From positions 1,747,501 through 1,811,500 of the forward strand of contig NZ_CP102282.1 in NCBI RefSeq assembly GCF_025150745.1: DNA of 64,000 nt. Reading direction: 5' to 3'. Made by a program: the position numbers and the translations under genes. This stretch comes from Eubacterium ventriosum (lineage in GTDB: Bacteria > Bacillota > Clostridia > Lachnospirales > Lachnospiraceae). Of the stretch, positions 17,449 through 25,774 are shown one piece after another (position 1 is the first letter of the stretch; each line of letters begins with the position of its first letter). A model generated the notes under the pieces. It was given only the letters and a program-made list of their open reading frames with translations. It made no database searches and was not told the DNA's origin.

Positions 17449-18012
17449 ATGAGCAGAAATAATGTTTTGGAAAAGTACATAATTGATTTATGCTCACCTA
17501 CATTGGCATCACTTAAAACAGCAAGTTTAATTAATTGTTACTTCATAAATGAAAAACAACTTGAAAAAGACATGGCAGAATTAAATCTTTTGCTTAACGG
17601 CAAAGGGATAAAAATCCAAACTCTTCGTAAAAGTAAAAAATCAGTCCTTATTTATGTATATAGAATAGATATGTTGGCGAAGGATTTAATGAAGCCAGGG
17701 GTTAAAGAGGTGTTGACCTATTACGGGTACGACAGTACAGAGCCTGAGAAGGCTATTGAAAAACTTAAAATGAGATTAAGTGAAACTACAGAGTTCCCTC
17801 ACGAAATTGGATTGTTTTTAGGATATCCGGTGGGGGACGTTGTAGGATTCATAAAAAACAAGGGGAAAAATTTTAAGTGCTGTGGATGTTGGAAAGTTTA
17901 TTGCGACCAGTGTGAAGCTGAGCGTAGATTTGAACTTTTCAATAAATGTACAAGAATTTACATGAAACAGTGGAAAGCCGGCAAGAGCGTTTTAAAACTT
18001 ACGGTAGCATAA
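17449..18012 (+). CDS. DUF3793 family protein
   Basis: The 187-residue protein carries the family core HEIGLFLGYPVGDVVGFI followed by a WKVY motif. It contains an unusual cluster of cysteines (CCGCWKVYCDQCEA and a later NKC) near residues 142-163 that could bind metal. The molecular function of DUF3793 is not known to me; in Clostridia it is often found near flavodoxin and iron-related genes, as here. I chose ATG 17449 because AAAGGAGG ends immediately before the earlier ATG at 17443, leaving six bases to the later one. The promoter region carries DtxR-like dyads, pointing to control by metal. Confidence 0.85.
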   Translation: MSRNNVLEKYIIDLCSPTLASLKTASLINCYFINEKQLEKDMAELNLLLNGKGIKIQTLRKSKKSVLIYVYRIDMLAKDLMKPGVKEVLTYYGYDSTEPEKAIEKLKMRLSETTEFPHEIGLFLGYPVGDVVGFIKNKGKNFKCCGCWKVYCDQCEAERRFELFNKCTRIYMKQWKAGKSVLKLTVA

Positions 18013-18015
18013 AAT

Positions 18016-18131
18016 AGTTATATATTAGGACTTTGAAAGAAAATATATAATAAATGTTATATATGAAATAAATTGTATGGAAAATCATTACATATTAGAA
18101 ACTTAAAAATATATAATAAACGTTATATATA
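18016..18131 (+). repeat. AT-rich imperfect direct repeat before flavodoxin
   Basis: Two segments of about 48 bp (18016-18064 and 18085-18131) share ATATTAG, AACTT(T/A) and the core ATATATAATAAAYGTTATATAT, which is itself a loose dyad. They fill the space between the DUF3793 stop and the flavodoxin ribosome site and may be an operator or just slippage-derived. Confidence 0.55.
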
Positions 18132-18201
18132 ATAAAAAATGAAAATAATAAAAAAGTCCCTATACATATAAATCATTTCAATACAGGAAAGGAAGACAAA
18201 A

Positions 18202-18624
18202 ATGAGTAAGGTAGCAGTAGTTTTTTGGAGTGGAACAGGAAATACAGGAATTATGGCAACTAAGGTTGCAGAAGGAGTAACAGAAGCAGGCGGAGAAGCA
18301 ACAATTCTTCCTGCAGACCAGTTTAACGCAGAAATGATGGATTCATATGATGCCATTGCATTTGGTTGTCCTTCAATGGGAGCTGAACAGCTTGAAGAAA
18401 GTGAATTTGAACCAATGTTTATGGAATGTGAACCTAAGTTAAAAGGCAAAAAGATTGCTTTGTTTGGTTCTTACGGATGGGGTGATGGTGAATGGATGCG
18501 TACATGGGAAGAAACATGTATCGCTGATGGAGCCGTTATGGCGTGTGATTTCGTAATTTGTCAGGAAACACCTGATGAAGAAGCAGAAAAAGAGTGTAAG
18601 AATTTAGGTAAAGCTCTAATTTAG
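18202..18624 (+). CDS. Flavodoxin
   Basis: A 140-residue short-chain flavodoxin that binds FMN and carries low-potential electrons, often replacing ferredoxin when iron is scarce. VVFWSGTGNTGIMA at residues 6-19 is the FMN phosphate loop; GCPSMGAEQLEES and FGSYGWGDGEWM are the other two flavin-contact loops. GGAAAGGAAG precedes the ATG. It lies downstream of the DUF3793 gene in the same direction and converges with the flavodiiron gene. The upstream DtxR-like dyads suggest induction under iron or metal limitation. Confidence 0.95.
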   Translation: MSKVAVVFWSGTGNTGIMATKVAEGVTEAGGEATILPADQFNAEMMDSYDAIAFGCPSMGAEQLEESEFEPMFMECEPKLKGKKIALFGSYGWGDGEWMRTWEETCIADGAVMACDFVICQETPDEEAEKECKNLGKALI

Positions 18625-18724
18625 ATTTAATAAATGATCTTTCACAGGCACTTGAAACTATATAGAAGTATATAATTACAGCGGCAAAAATCTTGTTGTG
18701 TAATATATATAAACTGTACAAAAG

Positions 18725-18768
18725 GGAGACTTTGCACAAGACTTAAGTTTTATGCAAGTCTCCTTTTT
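18725..18768. terminator. Bidirectional intrinsic terminator between flavodoxin and flavodiiron genes
   Basis: GGAGACTTTGCA (18725-18736) pairs with TGCAAGTCTCC (18753-18763) with one bulged T. TTTTTG follows on the plus strand, and CTTTTG follows on the minus strand. Confidence 0.85.
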
Positions 18769-18777
18769 GTTTAAAGT

Positions 18778-19947
18778 TTATTTATTTAAGATTTCATCAA
18801 CCAATGCACTAACACTATCCATATCAGCATCCTTTAATGTAGACTTGATTGTTACTGTGTTATCGCATATTGTAATATTTTTCATGTTTTCAACAAATCC
18901 TTTCATAGCTCTTGCAGCACATGGAGCCCATGAACCGTTTTCTACGAGCCCTACAGTTCTGTTCTGGTAAGCCTTGTGTGAAAGTCTGTTAAGAAAGTCT
19001 TCCATAGGTGGAAAAACACCACCATCATATGAAGAAGCAGCAATAATAAGTTTGCTATATCTGAAAGCATCTTCAATGGCCTCAGCCATATCATCTCTTG
19101 TTAAGTCAGTAATGGCAACTTTAGGAGCACCTTTTTCCTCTAAAGTTTTTGCAATTAATTTGGCAGCTTTTTCAGTGTTGCCGTGAATTGAAGCATATGC
19201 AACAAGAACGCCTTCGTCCTCAGGCTGATAGCTGCTCCAAGTGTTATATTTATCAATGTAATATCCAAGATTCTCTTTAAGAATTGGTCCGTGAAGAGGG
19301 CAAATCGTCTTGATATCAAGATTTGCAGCTTTTTTTAAAAGAGTTTGAACAGGAGCACCGTATTTACCAACTATGTTAAAGTAATATCTTCTAGCCTCAC
19401 AAGTCCAATCTTCATCAGCAGAAAGAGCACCAAACTTACCAAATCCGTCTGCGCTGAAAAGTATCTTTTCTTTTTCTTCATATTCAACCATTACTTCAGG
19501 CCAGTGAACCATAGGTGCCATAATAAAAGTAAGTTTATGCTCACCAAGTTCAAGTGTGTCGCCTTCTTTAACAGTAATGCAAATATCATCTAAGTTATCA
19601 ATTTCAAAAAACTGTGGCATCATTGCTTTAGCTTTCATACTTAAAACCAACTTAGCTGTAGGATATTTTTCAACAAAATTCTGAATATTTGCAGCGTGGT
19701 CAGGTTCAAGATGGGAAACAACAAGGTAATCAGGTGTTTTTCCATCTAATGCCTTATTAAGATTATCAAACCATTCGTCTGTCTTTCTCTGGTCAACAGT
19801 GTCCATAACAGCAATTTTTTCATCCATAATAATGTACGAATTGTATGAAACCCCGTTAGGAACAATATACTGGCTCTCGAAAAGATCTAAAGTAGTATCA
19901 TCTGCACCAATGTATTTAATAGAATCTGAAATATATGTATCGCTCAT
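18778..19947 (-). CDS. fprA: Flavodiiron protein (A-type flavoprotein)
   Basis: Flavodiiron proteins reduce oxygen or nitric oxide to protect anaerobes. The 389-residue protein has a metallo-beta-lactamase-like diiron domain with ligands in HLEPDH (His79, Glu81, Asp83, His84), MVHWPE (His148), SADGF (Asp167) and PLHGP (His219), then a flavodoxin domain starting near residue 247 with the FMN loop YASIHGNTEK and later SYDGG. No rubredoxin or flavin-reductase extension is present, so electrons must come from a separate partner. The neighbouring flavodoxin and Rrf2 regulator fit an oxidative-stress cluster. The start has AGGAGGC nine bases upstream. Confidence 0.96.
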   Translation of the reverse strand: MSDTYISDSIKYIGADDTTLDLFESQYIVPNGVSYNSYIIMDEKIAVMDTVDQRKTDEWFDNLNKALDGKTPDYLVVSHLEPDHAANIQNFVEKYPTAKLVLSMKAKAMMPQFFEIDNLDDICITVKEGDTLELGEHKLTFIMAPMVHWPEVMVEYEEKEKILFSADGFGKFGALSADEDWTCEARRYYFNIVGKYGAPVQTLLKKAANLDIKTICPLHGPILKENLGYYIDKYNTWSSYQPEDEGVLVAYASIHGNTEKAAKLIAKTLEEKGAPKVAITDLTRDDMAEAIEDAFRYSKLIIAASSYDGGVFPPMEDFLNRLSHKAYQNRTVGLVENGSWAPCAARAMKGFVENMKNITICDNTVTIKSTLKDADMDSVSALVDEILNK

Positions 19948-20075
19948 ATGTGCCTCCTAAAAATTATATAAGTGGGACAAAAATTGCCCCCTGCGTACTA
20001 CAGTATAAATAGTAATATAATATGGAAAAATATACAAGAACTTGACAAAATTAAGTAAAAGATTTAGAGTACTAA

Positions 20076-20099
20076 TATAATACCTACCAAATAAGTAGG
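20076..20099 (+). promoter_or_regulatory. -10 element with overlapping dyad upstream of rrf2
   Basis: TATAAT (20076-20081) is followed at once by CCTAC-N7-GTAGG (20083-20099). A TTGACA at 20042-20047 is too far away (28 bp) to be its -35, so the promoter may need an activator or the spacing may be special. The dyad position suits autorepression by the Rrf2 protein. Confidence 0.5.
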
Positions 20100-20169
20100 A
20101 AAAGTACAAATTACATTAAAATCATAAAAATCGGGAAAAGAAATTATAAAAGAGAAAAGGAAGAGAAAA

Positions 20170-20613
20170 ATGAATTTATCAAAGAAAAGCAGATACGGAT
20201 TAACAGCCTTAATAGATTTATCAATTCATTCTACAAAAGGTCATGTTTCATTAATAAGCATTGCAGAAAGAAACGGAATTTCACCACAGTATTTGGAACA
20301 TATTTTTGCCTCATTAAGACGTGCAGGAATTATTAAGAGTATAAAAGGTGCTCAGGGCGGATATTTACTTGGGGACAGCCCTTCACGAATTACAGTGGCA
20401 TCAATTATCGAAGCTTTAGATGGTGCATACAGAATTGAGAGAGAAGAAGTATCAGAAAGCGAAAATCCGAGAATTGCCTTAACAATTCAGAACTTAATTA
20501 TTGACAAAATCAATGACAGACTGGATGAAGTACTTGAAAACACCACTTTGGCAGACTTAGAAAGCAGCTACAAAGATTATGACGAATACAATCAGGGAAT
20601 GTACTACATTTAA
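20170..20613 (+). CDS. Rrf2 family transcriptional regulator without Fe-S cysteines
   Basis: The 147-residue protein has the Rrf2 winged helix: KKSRYGLTALIDLS at the start, IAERNGISPQYLEHIFASLRRAGI as the recognition region, and KGAQGGYLL in the wing. It contains no cysteine at all, so unlike IscR or NsrR it cannot hold an Fe-S cluster and resembles CymR-type members that sense through partner proteins. It is divergent from the flavodiiron gene and upstream of a Lon-like ATPase gene. A dyad at its own promoter suggests autoregulation. Confidence 0.92.
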   Translation: MNLSKKSRYGLTALIDLSIHSTKGHVSLISIAERNGISPQYLEHIFASLRRAGIIKSIKGAQGGYLLGDSPSRITVASIIEALDGAYRIEREEVSESENPRIALTIQNLIIDKINDRLDEVLENTTLADLESSYKDYDEYNQGMYYI

Positions 20614-20702
20614 TACATTATTTCTATTAAAAGTGTTGTAATTTTTGAAATATGCTTTAAAATTAACAGAGAATAAAAAAGAAAAAAGAGAGAGTAGAAG
20701 TT

Positions 20703-22187
20703 ATGCCAGTATTTGATTTTAACAATGCACCTGAAGAGAAAAAAGAAGTTGTATGTACATATACAACATTTAGCTCTAATGAGAAAACAACTTCAGCAGA
20801 GAAGCCAATATTAGTATTGGACAATAAGAAAAGACAGTGGAAACATCACTCAAGCGGTAAGTTCACTAATCCTACAAAAGCTACAACTTTTGAGTTTGAA
20901 GAGGAAGACGGAACAGTTACAGCAGATATTTTAAAAATAGATTCACGTTTTGTAAGTTTATTAAAGTGGTTAGGTGAAAACCATATTAATGTAAGACTTT
21001 CAGGTGAGAATACAGAGAATGGTTATGCTGTTTACAAAATCAGGGAAACAGCAGCAGGGGGAGTTACAAAGCTTTCAGCAGAAGACGGATTCCTTCAGTT
21101 TATGATTGAAAGACTTCTTGCAAGCAATCCTCCTATTGAAGAAGAACTAGACGAGGATCAGGAAGAAGAAGGGGACAGCATGAAGCTTACAAGTATTCAG
21201 AGTATTACTGACTTTATGAACTGCGCCGGAAGAACTTTACCTGATAATATCAGACTTTGGGCAAGAAGAAACTTAGCAGTTGCCCGTTCAAATGAAGTTT
21301 CACAGGAAGAAAGACATCACGCACAGAGAGCACTTTCAATTATGATGAACATTCAGTGGAAAAATAATTATTTTGAAGCTATTGATCCTGTGGAAGCAAG
21401 AAAAATATTAGACGAAGAATTATATGGTATGGAACGGGTAAAACAGCGTATTATGGAAACAATTATCCAGATTAACCGTACACATACACTTCCTGCATAC
21501 GGACTTTTACTTATCGGACCTGCAGGAACAGGAAAATCACAGATAGCTTATGCGGTTGCAAGGATATTAAAACTTCCTTGGACAACACTTGATATGAGTT
21601 CAATCAACGACCCTGAACAGTTAACAGGTAGCTCACGTATTTACTCAAACGCCAAACCGGGAATTATAATGGATGCCTTCTCAATGGCAGGCGAGTCTAA
21701 CCTTGTATTTATCATAAACGAATTAGACAAAGCAGCATCAGGAAAGGGTAATGGTAATCCGGCAGACGTGTTATTAACACTTCTTGACAATCTTGGCTTT
21801 ACAGACAACTATATGGAATGTATGATTCCAACAGTTGGTGTTTACCCAATTGCAACAGCTAACGAGAAAGACCAGATAAGCGCGCCATTAATGTCAAGAT
21901 TTGCAGTAATAGACATTCCTGACTACACAATCGAAGAAAAGAAAATTATCTTTTCAAAATTTGCACTTCCAAAGGTATTAAAGAGAATGAGCCTAAAAGA
22001 AGACGAATGTGTAATGACAGAAGAAGCACTTGATGCAGTAATGGAAATATACAAAAACACAAGCGGAATAAGAGATTTAGAACAGGCAGCCGAACATCTG
22101 GCAGCTAACGCATTATACCAAATCGAAGTAAACAATCTTAAAAAAGTAGAATTTAACGGCGAAATGGTAAAAGAACTCTTAGGCTAA
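20703..22187 (+). CDS. Lon-like AAA+ ATPase without protease domain
   Basis: The C-terminal half is an AAA+ module of the Lon type: LDEELYGMERVKQRI at about residue 237, Walker A GPAGTGKS at 272-279, Walker B region VFIINELDKAA near 333-343, sensor-1 PIATANEKD and LMSRFAVIDIPDYTIEEKK. It ends at residue 494, right after the helical lid, so no Ser/Lys protease domain follows. The N-terminal 200 residues show no domain I know and include an acidic stretch (EEELDEDQEEEGD). Walker B has Asn where Asp is normal. A client-unfolding or regulatory role is possible but not shown. It follows the rrf2 gene by about 90 bp and has GAGAG before the ATG. Confidence 0.85.
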   Translation: MPVFDFNNAPEEKKEVVCTYTTFSSNEKTTSAEKPILVLDNKKRQWKHHSSGKFTNPTKATTFEFEEEDGTVTADILKIDSRFVSLLKWLGENHINVRLSGENTENGYAVYKIRETAAGGVTKLSAEDGFLQFMIERLLASNPPIEEELDEDQEEEGDSMKLTSIQSITDFMNCAGRTLPDNIRLWARRNLAVARSNEVSQEERHHAQRALSIMMNIQWKNNYFEAIDPVEARKILDEELYGMERVKQRIMETIIQINRTHTLPAYGLLLIGPAGTGKSQIAYAVARILKLPWTTLDMSSINDPEQLTGSSRIYSNAKPGIIMDAFSMAGESNLVFIINELDKAASGKGNGNPADVLLTLLDNLGFTDNYMECMIPTVGVYPIATANEKDQISAPLMSRFAVIDIPDYTIEEKKIIFSKFALPKVLKRMSLKEDECVMTEEALDAVMEIYKNTSGIRDLEQAAEHLAANALYQIEVNNLKKVEFNGEMVKELLG

Positions 22188-22253
22188 GATTTTAATGGCA
22201 AAACGAAAAATTTTTTAAGTTAAAATTTTAGAGCAAAAATCAATAAAATTTAT

Positions 22254-22399
22254 AAAAAAAGAACAACCAACTCTAAAGAAAGTGCTTTGAGGCCGTCGGT
22301 TCTTAGAAGATAGGGCAGTGAAACTGTCATAGATTCTTAGTACCGCTACGAGCCGAGAGCAGCGAAAGTGTGCTTTCGTTGAGTTGGTTGTTCTTTTTT
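22254..22399. other. Structured, GC-elevated intergenic element closed by a 17-bp perfect stem
   Basis: AAAAGAACAACCAACTC and GAGTTGGTTGTTCTTTT close a region of about 105 bases. Inside, CGAAAG-TGTG-CTTTCG (about 22363-22378) is a perfect hairpin; GGCAG-TGAAA-CTGTC (about 22314-22328) is another; CGGT and ACCG (about 22297 and 22341) and CGCT and AGCG can close outer helices. The interior is close to half G+C against an A/T-rich surround. Since both strands end in a T run the outer stem can terminate transcription of both convergent genes, but the complex interior suggests an RNA with its own fold or a small mobile element. I cannot match it to a named RNA family. Confidence 0.6.
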
Positions 22400-22408
22400 G
22401 TGGAAAAG

Positions 22409-23590
22409 TTAATCCCTATTAGGACTAAAATACATTACTCCGTTTTTGAGTTTTTTGCCTTTAAGGCTGTACAATTCGCTTACTGTTACCAGTTCGTAAC
22501 CTCTCTTTTTAAGGGTTGGCAACGCCTTTATAAATCCGTCTACTGATGTCTGATGTATATCGTGTAGAAGTACGATATCCCAAGCTTTTGTTTCTTTTAG
22601 GATTGTACTTGATACGTAGTTTACGTTTCTGTATTTCCAGTCAAGTGTGTCTACTGACCAGTATATCATTGGTACGCCTGCGTACTTTCCTGTTGTTTTA
22701 TTATAGCTTCCATATGGTGGACGAAGTAGCGTAGGTGTTGTACCGATTACACTTTTTACTACTTTATTTGTTGAACCAAGTTCTTTTTTGATTTGTGGCA
22801 CTGATAAAGTTTTCAGGTTGCTGTGATTGTATGTATGGCTACCTATTTCCATATGAAGTTTATATTCATTCTTTAATTGTGTCTTATGTGAGTTTACACA
22901 TGAGCCAACTACGAAGAATGTTGCTTTTGCATTGTTCTTGTTTAAAGCTTTAAGAAGCTTGTCTGTGTAGATTCCCGGACCGTCATCGAAAGTGAAGGCA
23001 ACGTATTTTGTCTTTGCAACGGTAACTTTACATTTTACGGTTTTGCCTGTGATTTTTGATTTTAAAGTTATGTATGCCTTTCCGTTTGATTTTCCTTTTA
23101 CTACACCTTTCTGGGAAACAGTAGCAACTTTTTTGTTTGACGTTTTCCAGATTAAAGGTTCGTTAACTCCTTTTTTACGCTTCTTGTATTTTACGTAAGA
23201 AGTAAGAGTTCTTTTGTCGCCCTTATTTAAACGAATAGCTTTCTTGTCTAATGAAATAGATTTTACTTTGTTGTAAATCTTTGTTGTTTCTTTAACATTG
23301 TTCTTAGCAGCTGTTGTAGTTTTAGGCTTTGTAGCTGTAGGTTTAGTAGTAGCCACCGGCTTTGTTGTAGGTTTTGTCACCGGTTTAGTAGTTGTTACCG
23401 GCTTGGTTGTAGGATCAGTAGTTACAGGTGTTGTAGTTGCAGGAATTGTTGTAACACTTGGTGTTGATTCCTGAGTAGCTTCATAAGTGTTAATGTTTTT
23501 GTTGCCTGAACTTTCATATCCGTAGATTGTTATTGTGCTAAGTAGAAGCACTGTAACTGAAATTATGCCTATAATACGTGTATTTTTCAT
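22409..23590 (-). CDS. Secreted polysaccharide deacetylase with Ig-like domain
   Basis: An N-terminal hydrophobic segment (IIGIISVTVLLLSTITIYGY) serves as signal or anchor. A Thr/Pro/Lys repeat linker (residues about 40-95) leads to a BIG2-like Ig domain (LNKGDKRTLTSYVKYK to KCKVTVAKTK). The NodB-type deacetylase domain has FTFDDGPG near residue 200 with the two Asp residues, SHTYNHS near 253 with the metal His pair, RPPYGSY near 292 and LLHDIH. It probably removes acetyl groups from peptidoglycan or another surface glycan in the PdaA/PgdA manner. GGAGGAG precedes the start codon. Confidence 0.92.
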   Translation of the reverse strand: MKNTRIIGIISVTVLLLSTITIYGYESSGNKNINTYEATQESTPSVTTIPATTTPVTTDPTTKPVTTTKPVTKPTTKPVATTKPTATKPKTTTAAKNNVKETTKIYNKVKSISLDKKAIRLNKGDKRTLTSYVKYKKRKKGVNEPLIWKTSNKKVATVSQKGVVKGKSNGKAYITLKSKITGKTVKCKVTVAKTKYVAFTFDDGPGIYTDKLLKALNKNNAKATFFVVGSCVNSHKTQLKNEYKLHMEIGSHTYNHSNLKTLSVPQIKKELGSTNKVVKSVIGTTPTLLRPPYGSYNKTTGKYAGVPMIYWSVDTLDWKYRNVNYVSSTILKETKAWDIVLLHDIHQTSVDGFIKALPTLKKRGYELVTVSELYSLKGKKLKNGVMYFSPNRD

Positions 23591-23727
23591 AAGCTCCTCC
23601 TAATTATTTATAAAAATTGTTACATAAAATAATATGTGTACTTAATATTATTTTACTTTATATTTCATAAAAGTAAATAGAATAATAGCAGTTTTTTCAC
23701 ATATATTTTCATAAGGAGATTGAAAAG

Positions 23728-24579
23728 ATGGAAATAATTGAAAAATATTTACCGCCTAATGTGAGAAATGCCATCAGAAATAAATGTGAAAATCAGTGGA
23801 TGGATTTTAATGATATAACTGAAATTAGGCTGCGTATTAATTGCCCTTTAATAATTTTTATTAAGAATAATGAATATGTAATTTCAGAATATATTGTAAA
23901 TGAGGAAGATATTAAAACAGCTTTTAATCTGATAACTGAATATTCGGCTTATTCTTTTGAAAGTAGCATTCGTAACGGATATATTACAATTCCCGGAGGA
24001 CACAGAGTTGGACTTGGAGGACAGGTTGTAATGGATGATAAGGGAATTAATATAATAAAAAATATTAAATTTATGAATTACAGAATTAGCCACGACTTAA
24101 AAAACGCAGGTTGTGAATTGGTAAATAAAATTGTGGAAGAAAAAGAAAATCTTCTTATTATATCCCCGCCGGGTTTGGGAAAAACTACTTTGCTTAGAAA
24201 TATTATAAGGGGTTATAGCAATTTAAAAGGAATAAATGTAACAGTTGTGGATGAAAGAAATGAAATAGGTGGAAGTTACAGGGGAGTTCCAATGATTAAT
24301 TTAGGACTTAGGACGGATGTTATAAGTGATTGTACAAAGTATAGTGGCATTGTTATGGCAATAAGGTCTATGGCACCTAAAGTTATAGCTGTTGATGAAA
24401 TTGGAAGTGGAGCTGATTTTAAGGCGATTGAATATGCAGTAAACAGCGGGGTAAGTGTTGTGGCAACTATTCATGGAAAAGATTTGGCAGAAGCAAGGGA
24501 AAAGCTGGGACAAGATATAGATAAGATTTTTAAAAGAAAAATAGTTATAAAAAGTATGGGGGAATATGTATGTATCTGA
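23728..24579 (+). CDS. spoIIIAA: Stage III sporulation protein AA, secretion-type ATPase
   Basis: SpoIIIAA is the mother-cell ATPase thought to power the SpoIIIA-SpoIIQ channel into the forespore. The 283-residue protein belongs to the VirB11/GspE-like ATPases: Walker A SPPGLGKTTLL near residue 147, VVDERNEIGG next and the Walker B region VIAVDEIGS near residue 225. It heads the eight-gene operon and overlaps spoIIIAB by 10 bases. AAGGAGA lies before the ATG. By analogy with Bacillus the promoter should be sigma-E dependent, but I could not identify it firmly. Confidence 0.97.
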   Translation: MEIIEKYLPPNVRNAIRNKCENQWMDFNDITEIRLRINCPLIIFIKNNEYVISEYIVNEEDIKTAFNLITEYSAYSFESSIRNGYITIPGGHRVGLGGQVVMDDKGINIIKNIKFMNYRISHDLKNAGCELVNKIVEEKENLLIISPPGLGKTTLLRNIIRGYSNLKGINVTVVDERNEIGGSYRGVPMINLGLRTDVISDCTKYSGIVMAIRSMAPKVIAVDEIGSGADFKAIEYAVNSGVSVVATIHGKDLAEAREKLGQDIDKIFKRKIVIKSMGEYVCI

Positions 24580-25091
24580 AAATAACAGGAATTGTTCTGA
24601 TTATGATGTCAGCCTCCTTAATGGGATATTTGTTTAGCAAAGATTATATTGAAAGAATTAACAGATTAGAGCAAATACAGAAAATGCTGATTTTGCTAAA
24701 AGGGGAAATTAGTTATAGCAATAATTCTGTTCAGGAAGCTTTGGAAAATATATCGGAAATGATAGAGGGGAAGGTGGGGGAATTTGTGACAAAAGTTCAG
24801 GAAAGTTTTAAAAAGTCAGAAATACCTTTAAGCGTGGCATGGAGTTTAGGTGTGGATAATATTTTTGATAAAAAATCATCACTAAAATCAGAGGATAAAA
24901 ACAGTCTGAAAGATTTTGGCAGAGGGCTTGGAATAACTGACAGACAAACCCAGATTAATAATATTGAAAAATATCAGTCACAAATCCAATTAACAATAAA
25001 AGAATTAAAAGCAGAAAAAAATGAAAAATGTAAGTTGTACAGAATGCTTGGAATTACTTGCGGGGCATTTTTAGGAATAGTTCTTATATAG
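24570..25091 (+). CDS. spoIIIAB: Stage III sporulation protein AB
   Basis: A 173-residue membrane protein with one N-terminal helix (ITGIVLIMMSASLMGYLF) and a C-terminal helix (MLGITCGAFLGIVLI) around a helical soluble domain, resembling the GspF-like component of type II secretion. ERINRLEQIQKMLILLKGEISYS after the first helix is the family hallmark. It overlaps spoIIIAA by 10 bases. Confidence 0.95.
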   Translation: MYLKITGIVLIMMSASLMGYLFSKDYIERINRLEQIQKMLILLKGEISYSNNSVQEALENISEMIEGKVGEFVTKVQESFKKSEIPLSVAWSLGVDNIFDKKSSLKSEDKNSLKDFGRGLGITDRQTQINNIEKYQSQIQLTIKELKAEKNEKCKLYRMLGITCGAFLGIVLI

Positions 25092-25099
25092 GGAGAAAT

Positions 25100-25294
25100 A
25101 TGGATATTAGTTTGATTTTTAAAATTGCTGCCGTGGGCATAATAGTTTCTGTTGTGGGTCAGATTTTAAAACATAGCGGAAGAGAAGAGCAGGCTTTTCT
25201 TACAAGTCTTGCAGGACTTATTCTCGTTCTTATGTGGATTGTGCCTTACATATATGAATTGTTCAGTACTATACAGCGTCTTTTTGAATTATAA
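25100..25294 (+). CDS. spoIIIAC: Stage III sporulation protein AC
   Basis: A 64-residue protein with two transmembrane helices (LIFKIAAVGIIVSVVGQIL and FLTSLAGLILVLMWIVPYI), the normal size for this channel component. ATG 25100 has GGGAG five bases upstream; a longer frame from 25058 lies inside spoIIIAB and is not used. The conserved GQILK...GR-EEQA loop links the helices. Confidence 0.94.
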   Translation: MDISLIFKIAAVGIIVSVVGQILKHSGREEQAFLTSLAGLILVLMWIVPYIYELFSTIQRLFEL

Positions 25295-25309
25295 ATTAAA
25301 GGTTAGAAA

Positions 25310-25690
25310 ATGTTAGTTATAGGAATAATGGGAATTGTTGTTGTGCTTATGGCAATTCAGTTTAAGTCAATAAAACCTGAATATGGAATAATGATTTCGG
25401 TGGTAGGATGCGCTTTTATTTTCTTATATTCACTTGTAAGAGTGAATGAAATTGTGGAAATGGTAGAAAGGCTTGCCGGCATAACTTCTGTTAGCAGGGA
25501 ATATATAAAAATTATTTTAAAAATAACAGGGGTGACTTTTATATCGGAAATTGCTTCGGATATAGCAAAGGATTGTGGGTATCAGGCGGTGGCAAATCAG
25601 GTTCAGATTTTTGGAAAATTATCTGTATTGGTTATAAGTTTTCCTGTTTTTACGGAACTGATTTCTTCTATTGGAAAGTTATTATTGTGA
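25310..25690 (+). CDS. spoIIIAD: Stage III sporulation protein AD
   Basis: A 126-residue membrane protein with at least three hydrophobic segments, homologous to SpoIIIAC over its C-terminal part. FISEIASDIAKDCGYQAVANQ is the conserved cytoplasmic loop. It follows spoIIIAC by 15 bases. Between it and spoIIIAE there is an 84-bp gap holding a short direct repeat (GTGAGAAAATTATT twice, about 25687-25715). Confidence 0.95.
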   Translation: MLVIGIMGIVVVLMAIQFKSIKPEYGIMISVVGCAFIFLYSLVRVNEIVEMVERLAGITSVSREYIKIILKITGVTFISEIASDIAKDCGYQAVANQVQIFGKLSVLVISFPVFTELISSIGKLLL

Positions 25691-25774
25691 GAAAATTATT
25701 GCTGTGAGAAAATTATTATTCCGAGAAACTTTTAGAAAAGAAATATTCCAATCAATTATCGTAAGGAAAATATT

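Noticed and set aside
23643-23674. Sigma-E promoter for spoIIIAA
   Set aside because: AATATT and CATAAAAGT are weakly similar to the consensus, but the spacer is 16 bp and the -10 is poor; not firm enough to list.
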